Shown: one piece after another, positions 58,695 to 64,000 of the stretch
Layout: each line of letters opens with the position of its first letter
Numbering within the stretch: the first letter of the stretch is position 1
Origin: Pseudosporangium ferrugineum
GTDB taxonomy: Bacteria; Actinomycetota; Actinomycetes; Mycobacteriales; Micromonosporaceae
Direction of reading: 5' to 3'
Length of the DNA: 64,000 nt
Assembly (NCBI RefSeq): GCF_003002065.1
Contig: NZ_PVZG01000011.1
Coordinates: 62,001 to 126,000, forward strand
Made by a program: the position numbers and the translations under genes
The notes under the pieces: generated by a model
The model's input: the letters and a program-made list of their open reading frames with translations, nothing else
Databases searched by the model: none
Told to the model about the DNA's origin: nothing

Positions 58695-59539
58695 AATGGC
58701 TCCTCTGCCAGCATTTTGATCATGTCACTGGACTCCTCGGGTGAGAGGGCCGTCGCCCGGATGGTGTCGAAGATGGAGTTGTACTTGCGGAGTTCGTCGG
58801 TCTTCTCCAGGAACAGCCCGCCGGTGGCGTTCTCGGCGAACACCACATTCGGGTCCTCGGCATCGGGAAAGTCGAGGATCGCGAATGTGCCGTCCATGCC
58901 GGCATGGGCTCCCGCCGCGAACGGCAGGATCTGGAGAGTGACGTTCGGCAGCTGGGTCATCTCGGCCAATCGGAGTAATTGATCTCTCATGACCTCGTCG
59001 CCGCCGACCGGCCGGCTCAGCACCGCCTCATCGAGCACCACCCAAAGATCGATCGGATCGTCCTGAATCAATAACGCTTGGCGAGCCATGCGGACTCGTA
59101 CCCGTTGCTCTATTTCTCGGTCGGTGTCACCCAGTCGAGCGGCCCGAATCATCGCAATTGCGTACTTGTCGGTCTGCAGAAGTCCGGGCACCACCTGCTG
59201 CTCGTACGCCCGGATGGATTTCGCGGCGGCCTCCAGCCCCACATAGGCCCCGGTGAGAACCGTGCTGAACGGGTGCCACCACCCCTTTTGTCGCGCTTCG
59301 CGCGCAATCTGGACTAATTCGTCGGAGGCTGCCCCAGCCACGCCGTAAATGTCCAACATGTCCTTTACATCGCGCGGGGTGGCGCTCGTGTGCCCGGTCT
59401 CGATCCTGGACACTTTGGACGGTGAGCAACCGAGGCGTTCGGCCGCCGCGTCTATCGTCACGCCGGCGGCGTCACGGTATCTGCGCAGCTCAGCGCCGAG
59501 TCGACGGCGGCGGATGGTGGGGCTGCGGCGCGGATTCAC
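58658..59539 (-). CDS. XRE-family regulator with DUF5753 domain
   Basis: 293 residues. Helix-turn-helix near residues 13-65 (LGAELRRYRDAAGVTIDAAA, ERLGCSPSKVSRIETGHTSA, TPRDVKDMLDIYGV). Then DUF5753: ARQKGWWHPFSTVLTGAYVG, AYEQQVVPGLLQTDKYA, VVLDEAVLSRPVGGDEVMRD and LPNVTLQILPFAAGAHAGMD. Start is GTG at 59539. It probably binds its own upstream region and pairs with the DUF397 product coded at its 3' end. Confidence 0.92.
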   Translation of the reverse strand: MNPRRSPTIRRRRLGAELRRYRDAAGVTIDAAAERLGCSPSKVSRIETGHTSATPRDVKDMLDIYGVAGAASDELVQIAREARQKGWWHPFSTVLTGAYVGLEAAAKSIRAYEQQVVPGLLQTDKYAIAMIRAARLGDTDREIEQRVRVRMARQALLIQDDPIDLWVVLDEAVLSRPVGGDEVMRDQLLRLAEMTQLPNVTLQILPFAAGAHAGMDGTFAILDFPDAEDPNVVFAENATGGLFLEKTDELRKYNSIFDTIRATALSPEESSDMIKMLAEEPLWKSRPRVSGSI

Positions 59540-59640
59540 GCGTACCTCCGGGGGTGCGGCGGAACGGCGAGATGCTCCGCCGTACGGCGTTTGTCGGTTC
59601 CAGTGTCTCTGGTGATCTCTTGATCCTTCAAGCGTCGACA

Positions 59641-59700
59641 GTGATCACTTGGTCACGGACGGCTGACGTGCAACTTGCATCGATGGTGGGTGTGGTGCAA
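59641..59700. promoter_or_regulatory. Cluster of short palindromes upstream of the XRE gene
   Basis: GTGATCAC (59641-59648), TGCAACTTGCA (59669-59679, perfect around one C) and a further TGCAA (59696-59700), 102-161 bp upstream of the XRE GTG and on the other side 284 bp before the 99-aa gene. They may be operators of the XRE protein. The gap 59540-59983 is less GC-rich than its neighbours and has no convincing gene. Confidence 0.4.
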
Positions 59701-59983
59701 TCTTTCGGTATGGCGGACGTCACTTAGTGTTCCGTTCAGCGTTGCTCAGCCCGACACCACATCGACGTGATGCTGAATGTGGAGTCGGCTCCAACCGAAT
59801 GTCCTGCGTGGACTGTGAAGTCGCGGGGCCCTGGCGGGGGCCGACGGCGGCGTTATGGCTTTGTTGCGAGGATTGGCATCTTCGTAGCCTTGCGATGACG
59901 CACGAGCCGGGCACACTGGAACATCTGTGTACTGTGCGGCAAATCGGTTTTGCCCCGAGACTTTTTTCAGGACAGGAGTTGAC

Positions 59984-60283
59984 GTGCTTCCTCGGTCCGG
60001 CGATGTCATCCATGTGACGAAGGCGGCGAGCGTCCAATTCTCATCGCCGATGATTTTCCGCGTGATCCGGGTCCATGACTGGCCGACGTACGACGGCTGG
60101 ATCTGGCTGGATGGCTACGAACTCAACACCGCGGGTGACGCCGTCGAACGCCGGTCCATCTTCGTGCAGGTCAGCGGCCTGCGCCAGGTCGGCAAGGCGC
60201 CGGACCCGCGCACCCGCAACGGCCGCCAGCCGGGCATGACGACGGGCTCGATCCCGGTCCGCGCCTTCCGCGCCAACCGCTGA
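59984..60283 (+). CDS. Hypothetical protein, 99 aa, beta-rich
   Basis: GTG at 59984 with GGACAGGAG six nt upstream. LPRSGDVIHVTKAASVQFSS, PMIFRVIRVHDWPTYDGWIW and LDGYELNTAGDAVERRSIFV suggest a small beta-barrel like SH3/OB folds. The tail is basic (NGRQPGMTTGSIPVRAFRAN). It is divergent from the XRE/DUF397 pair, a position that often holds the gene controlled with such pairs. No family identified. Confidence 0.7.
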   Translation: MLPRSGDVIHVTKAASVQFSSPMIFRVIRVHDWPTYDGWIWLDGYELNTAGDAVERRSIFVQVSGLRQVGKAPDPRTRNGRQPGMTTGSIPVRAFRANR

Positions 60284-60302
60284 CCGACCCGCCCGTCGCC
60301 GC

Positions 60303-60450
60303 ACGCTGGGCAGCCCAGCCGCACGTCGAGCAGCCCAGCCGCAGGTTGAGCAGCCCAGCGCACGCCCAACCCGGCCCAGCCGCACGCCCAACCCGGCCCA
60401 ACCCGGCCCAGCCCGCCGCAACGCCCAGCCCGCCGCACGCCCAGCCCCAG
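60303..60450. repeat. Degenerate CAGCCCAGCCGCACG repeats
   Basis: Short units of GCAGCCCAGCCGCACGTCGA, GCCCAACCCGGCCCAGCCGC and variants recur about eight to ten times. They lie after the 99-aa gene in the gap 60284-60636, which has no clear gene. The minus-strand readings are compositional only. Confidence 0.65.
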
Positions 60451-60636
60451 GCCGCCGCATGCTGCGTCCGACCCGTCCGCACACGGTTCCCGAACCATCC
60501 GCCGGACGATGCCTAACCTCGCACGACGGGCATCACCACGGCCGTGCCGCCCATCCCGGCCCGGCCGCACCACCCGGGCGTCACGCCCGCCCCGGCCGCC
60601 GACCACGGCCGGTCCGCTCGCCGCTCGATCCGGCCG

Positions 60637-61563
60637 TCAGTCCTCGTCCGCTCCCCCGGACGTCGGGGCCGGCGTCGTCGGCGTGGGAGCGGTCGTGGTC
60701 GGCTCCGCGGCGATGATCAGGTTCACGATCGTGTCGCCCGGGACCTGCTGGCCCTCGCTCGGATCGCTGCCGATCACCGTTCCCGGAGGTGCTTCCGTGC
60801 TGGCCACATAGCGCAGGCGGTAGTTCAGCCCCTTGCGGTTGAGCGCCGCACGGGCCTCGTCCAGCGACAGCCCGCGCAGCGCCGGGATCGCAACGTCGGT
60901 CGGTGAACTCACCGGCGCGCTGGAGGGCGCGGTCGTCGTCGGCGCGGTCGTGGGCGCCTCGGTGGTCGGCTGCGTCGTCGGCGCCGGAGCCGCCGAGGTC
61001 GTGGCCACGGGCGCGGGCGTCTCGTCGTCCTCCCCGGACGTCGACTGCAGGATCAGGTAGACCCCCCAGCTCAGCACGCCCAGCAGGAGCAGCGCCACGA
61101 TCCCCACCACGATCGGCGTCCACCATCGGCCGCGGGGCTCGTCGGCCGGCACCGCGGCCCAGTCCGTACGCGTGGCATCGTCGCCGGGCCGCGGCGGACG
61201 CACCCCGGCGCGGCCCGCCCAGACCTGGTCGTCGTCGGCCCAGTTGTCCGTGGGCCGCACCGGCGGCTGGACCGCGGTCGGGTCGGCCCGGCCGGTCACC
61301 CTGGTCGCGTCGTCGACCGGCGACACCAATTCCGTACGGTCGGAGCCGGCCGCCGGCAGCATTTCCGTGCGGTCCGCCGGCAGCATTTCCGTGCGGTCCG
61401 CCGGCAGCATTTCCGTACGGTCGGAGCCGGCGGGTGTGGCCGGCATCCGGCGGGTGGCGTCGGGCTCGTCGTCCCCCGTCCGGGGACGCCCGTTCGGGTG
61501 TCTTTCGTCCCCGCCGGAGGAATCCTCGCGGAACGGGAAGTACTCGCCGGTGTCGTCGGACAT
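60637..61563 (-). CDS. PASTA-domain membrane protein
   Basis: 308 residues. The cytosolic ~155 N-terminal residues are acidic and contain an eight-residue repeat (DRTEMLPA, three copies from an exact 24-bp DNA repeat near 61359-61430). One membrane helix follows (TPIVVGIVALLLLGVLSWGV), a Thr/Pro-rich spacer, one PASTA domain (IPALRGLSLDEARAALNRKG, LNYRLRYVASTEAPPGTVIG, GQQVPGDTIVNLII) and a Thr/Pro tail. ATG at 61563 has GGGAGGG before it. Kinase residues are absent. The Thr-containing repeats (RTEM) are possible targets of PknA/PknB phosphorylation. Confidence 0.85.
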   Translation of the reverse strand: MSDDTGEYFPFREDSSGGDERHPNGRPRTGDDEPDATRRMPATPAGSDRTEMLPADRTEMLPADRTEMLPAAGSDRTELVSPVDDATRVTGRADPTAVQPPVRPTDNWADDDQVWAGRAGVRPPRPGDDATRTDWAAVPADEPRGRWWTPIVVGIVALLLLGVLSWGVYLILQSTSGEDDETPAPVATTSAAPAPTTQPTTEAPTTAPTTTAPSSAPVSSPTDVAIPALRGLSLDEARAALNRKGLNYRLRYVASTEAPPGTVIGSDPSEGQQVPGDTIVNLIIAAEPTTTAPTPTTPAPTSGGADED

Positions 61564-61670
61564 CGCCGCACCCTCCCGCTCGCCTCGGACGTCAACGGTC
61601 AACTTAGCCAATCTTGAAGGATGCTCTCATCGATTCGCAGGCATGGTCCCTCCCGGCTACAGTGCCCCGC

Positions 61671-63497
61671 ATGGCCGCGAAGGGCTGGACAGCACGGGTA
61701 GCAACCGCGGCCGGGGTGGCCGCGGGGACCGGTGCCGCCCAGCTCGGGCTCGGCTACGGCCTCGGCGTGGTGGTCTGGCCCGCCGGCATCGCCGACGACG
61801 ACAGCGTCTGGCTGGGCAGCCTCGGCTGGGCGACCTGGATCGCCGCGAGCGCGACCGTCTTCGGCGCGGTCGTCGCGGCGCGGCTCGGCCGGCCGCTGGG
61901 CGGACCCTGGCGCTTCGCGCTGGCGGCCTCCGCGGCGGTCGGCGCCCTGCTGACGGTCGCGCTGATCGCGCTTCCGGCCCGGGCTGCCGTACGCGCGGAC
62001 ACGTTCTCGCCCGAGACGGTGGCGGGCGGATACGCGGTGATCGGCGTCCTGCTCGGCCTCGCGATCGCGTACTGGGCGGTGGTGTCACGCCCGGTGGCCG
62101 CCAACCTCATCGCCACCGCCGGCTGGCTCTGGGCCCTCGCCGTGGCCGCGATCGTGGCGGACGTCTTCTGGCACCGCCCCACGGCGACCTACCTCTCGAG
62201 CTGGCAGTTCGCCGCGGCCGACGGCGGCACCCACGGCACGATCCACTGGCCCAGCGCGCTGCTCACCCTGCTGGCGGCCTTCGTCATCGGCGTGCTCGGC
62301 GCCGCACCGTCCGCCCGCCGCGGCGACCTCGGAGCGGGCGCGGCCACCTCCGGGGCGGTGGGCCCCCTGCTGGTGGCGGCGGCCTTCTTCGTGCTCGCCC
62401 CGAAGCTGACGCCGGCCCTGGGTGCGCTCGGCTCGGCCTACCTGATCGCCCCGTACGCGGTGCTGGCCGGCCTCGCGGGCTCGGCAGCAACGATCGCCCT
62501 GGCCCAACAGCGAGCCACCCGCCGAGCAACTCGCGCAGCCACCCCGCAGTCAGACGCGTCCCCATCAAGCGGCCCTCCATCCGGGGGCTCGCCGTCAGGG
62601 GGCTCGCGGTCGGGCGGATCGCAAGTGAGCGGGTCGCAATCGGGCGGGAGCGGGGTGGGCGAATCCGTCGCGGTGCCGGCGCCTCGTGTTCCGCGGGCTT
62701 CGAGCAGCCCGGATACCGCGACCCGGGCCGGCGTTGTAGCCGCCGAGGCACCCGCGGAGGGCGAGTCGTCCGCCGGTCGGCAGCGGCCGTCGTTGTTCCG
62801 GCGCATGCGACGCGGCCGGGACGCGGCCGCCCCGCCCGTCGACCCGAGTTCCGTGGCAACGGGCAGGGCCCAGGCACCCGCGCCGGCCCGCTCCGCGCCA
62901 CCAGCTCCGCCGGCGCCCTCTCAAGGGCCAGCCCCTCAGCCGTCGCAGCGCCAGGCTTCCGCGCCGCAGTCACCCCCGCGCCAGACGTCCGCGCCGCAGT
63001 CATTACCCCGGCAGGCCTCCGCGCCGCAGTCACCACCCCGGCAGGCCTCCGCGCCCCAGCCACCACCACGGCCGTCGTCGGCGCCTCAGCGGGAGACCGT
63101 GGCGCGACCGCCCGCCAACCCGGCCGTGGCGAAGATCAACCCAGTGGCAGAGGGCACTGCGTCTGGGCAGCCGAAGGCCTCGCCAGTCCAGAAGACCGCC
63201 TCAGCACAGAAGGCCGCGCCAGCCGATAGAGCCGCGCCGGCCAAAGCGGCGCCGGCTGAGAAAACCGCCCCAGGCGACAAGCCCGCGTCGCCCCAGAAGG
63301 CCGCGCCGGCCAAGAAGGCCGCGCCGCGGAAGGCTCCCGCCAGGCCGGCCCAGCCCACGAAGCCGGCCGGACCGACCGATGCGACCGGGACCAGCCCGTC
63401 CGCCGGGGCGGGCCCGCAGTCGAAGACCGCGCCGCCGGCCAGGACGTCGGAGCCGCCCCGGGCCGGGCAGGGGAAGGCCGGGCAGGACCCCGCCTAG
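61671..63497 (+). CDS. Multi-pass membrane protein with disordered, histone-like Lys/Ala/Pro tail
   Basis: 608 residues. The first ~275 have seven to eight membrane helices (AAGVAAGTGAAQLGLGYGLG, ALLTLLAAFVIGVLGAAPSA, GPLLVAAAFFVLAPKL). The last ~330 are disordered: a Ser/Gly repeat zone (PSGGSPSGGSRSGGS), Gln/Pro/Ser repeats (RQASAPQSPPRQTSAPQS) and a KKAAPRKAPARP/EKTAPGDKPASPQKAAP zone that resembles histone H1 tails. Start ATG at 61671 after an upstream in-frame ATG at 61614. It may tether the membrane to nucleic acid or acidic partners. Its stop overlaps the stop of the convergent last gene. Confidence 0.8.
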   Translation: MAAKGWTARVATAAGVAAGTGAAQLGLGYGLGVVVWPAGIADDDSVWLGSLGWATWIAASATVFGAVVAARLGRPLGGPWRFALAASAAVGALLTVALIALPARAAVRADTFSPETVAGGYAVIGVLLGLAIAYWAVVSRPVAANLIATAGWLWALAVAAIVADVFWHRPTATYLSSWQFAAADGGTHGTIHWPSALLTLLAAFVIGVLGAAPSARRGDLGAGAATSGAVGPLLVAAAFFVLAPKLTPALGALGSAYLIAPYAVLAGLAGSAATIALAQQRATRRATRAATPQSDASPSSGPPSGGSPSGGSRSGGSQVSGSQSGGSGVGESVAVPAPRVPRASSSPDTATRAGVVAAEAPAEGESSAGRQRPSLFRRMRRGRDAAAPPVDPSSVATGRAQAPAPARSAPPAPPAPSQGPAPQPSQRQASAPQSPPRQTSAPQSLPRQASAPQSPPRQASAPQPPPRPSSAPQRETVARPPANPAVAKINPVAEGTASGQPKASPVQKTASAQKAAPADRAAPAKAAPAEKTAPGDKPASPQKAAPAKKAAPRKAPARPAQPTKPAGPTDATGTSPSAGAGPQSKTAPPARTSEPPRAGQGKAGQDPA

Positions 63498-64000
63498 TCG
63501 ACGGGCCAGGTGTGTACCGGTTCGTTCGTCTGCTGGTGGGCGCTGTAGCGGAGCAGCATGTCGTGCAGGGCGGCGTACCGGTCCAGGCCCCGGTCGTGTT
63601 CGGCGCGCCACACCGCCTCGGTCTGCCAGGTGGCGCCGTTGCGGCCGGTGCGGCAGCGTTCGTCGATGATGCCGAGCAGGCGGTCTCGGTGGTGCGCGTC
63701 GACGCCGAACTTGGTCAAGCCCTGGTGTGCCTTGGGGAGGAGGACGTCGCGGACGAGGTCGGTCACGGGGCTCTCACCCGTACCCGGCCAGAAGATTGTG
63801 GTTTCTATGCCTCTGCGGGCCGCGGCGTGGAAGTTGTCCTCGGCCACCGCGAAGGTGAGCCGGCTCCAGATCGGGCGTTCCTCCTCCGCGAGCTGGCGGG
63901 TCAGCCCGAAGTAGAAGGCGGCGTTGGCCAGCATGTCGACGACGGTCGGCCCGGCCGGCAGCACCCTGTTCTCGACGCGGAGGTGCGGACGGCCGCCCAT
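63494..64000 (-). CDS. Glutamate-cysteine-ligase-like (carboxylate-amine ligase) C-terminal part, 5' end outside window
   Basis: About 168 residues are visible; the frame runs off the right edge. LRVENRVLPAGPTVVDMLAN and AAFYFGLTRQLAEEERPIWS recall the C-terminal half of GCS2-type carboxylate-amine ligases (GshA, EgtA), where Arg and Asn line the ATP/glutamate site. The tail is SAHQQTNEPVHTWPVD. The catalytic core is not in view, so the substrate (cysteine or another amine) is uncertain. Confidence 0.55.
   Translation of the reverse strand: MGGRPHLRVENRVLPAGPTVVDMLANAAFYFGLTRQLAEEERPIWSRLTFAVAEDNFHAAARRGIETTIFWPGTGESPVTDLVRDVLLPKAHQGLTKFGVDAHHRDRLLGIIDERCRTGRNGATWQTEAVWRAEHDRGLDRYAALHDMLLRYSAHQQTNEPVHTWPVD

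Noticed and set aside
59727..60017. 96-residue plus-strand frame before the 99-aa gene
   Set aside because: Low third-position GC and no ribosome site; the downstream GTG at 59984 in another frame has a strong one.
60041..60606. Minus-strand frames over the CAGCCCAGC repeats
   Set aside because: Pro/Arg/Gly-only composition from repeats, and they run over the 99-aa plus-strand gene.

Overview
This window is high-GC actinobacterial chromosome, most like the family Micromonosporaceae (Actinoplanes and relatives). The evidence is the very GC-biased third codon positions, many GTG starts, the conserved crgA / DUF881 / sortase / pabA / pknB-pknA-pbpA-rodA-pstP-fhaB-fhaA neighbourhood, an XRE (DUF5753) plus DUF397 pair, a class E sortase and an EtfD-type iron-sulfur reductase. 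The assignment is inferred from gene content; no 16S gene is present.\n\nLeft part (1-18 kb): two translationally coupled membrane GTPases (the first cut by the window edge), a conserved hypothetical protein, a hairpin and repeat-rich gap, and a proline-rich membrane protein. The 3' end of that last gene lies over an array of eight DnaA-box-like sites with exact 42-bp periodicity (4245-4398). Next come a branched-chain 2-oxoacid dehydrogenase operon (E1a, E1b, E2), a 46-aa protein with a structured leader, and a 1126-residue disordered membrane protein. After these lie a 23-bp minisatellite, a thioredoxin-NHL protein, a hemolysin III family protein, and a divergent HxlR regulator with its NAD(P)-binding partner.\n\nMiddle (18-40 kb): a mosaic of housekeeping and accessory genes. 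These include a SixA-type phosphatase, a FadE5-like acyl-CoA dehydrogenase, a SpoIIE/PP2C phosphatase, a phosphoribosyltransferase, dCTP deaminase and a PNPOx-like gene behind a near-consensus LexA box. Further on are tRNA-Gly(CCC), a NIPSNAP / quinone-oxidoreductase pair, a ligand-binding-domain-GGDEF diguanylate cyclase divergent from an AraC regulator, a cytochrome P450, threonine aldolase, two secreted proteins, a pair of CNNM/CorC membrane proteins and EtfD. A palindrome of the type TTACCCACGGGTAA stands before the acyl-CoA dehydrogenase (twice), before etfD and before the hemolysin III gene, which suggests one beta-oxidation regulon.\n\nRight part (40-64 kb): the cell-division and cell-wall signalling cluster. 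crgA is divergent from DUF881-sortase E-small membrane protein-pabA (+ strand). The opposite-strand operon fhaA-fhaB-pstP-rodA/ftsW-pbpA-pknA-pknB is tightly coupled, mostly by 4-bp overlaps. In related actinobacteria PknA/PknB and PstP set phosphorylation of FHA proteins and of the peptidoglycan elongation and division machinery. Beyond tRNA-Leu(CAG) lie a two-gene surface-polysaccharide operon (sugar epimerase plus WecG/TagA glycosyltransferase), hypothetical membrane proteins, the XRE/DUF397 pair, a PASTA protein, a membrane protein with a histone-like tail, and the end of a glutamate-cysteine-ligase-like gene cut by the right edge.
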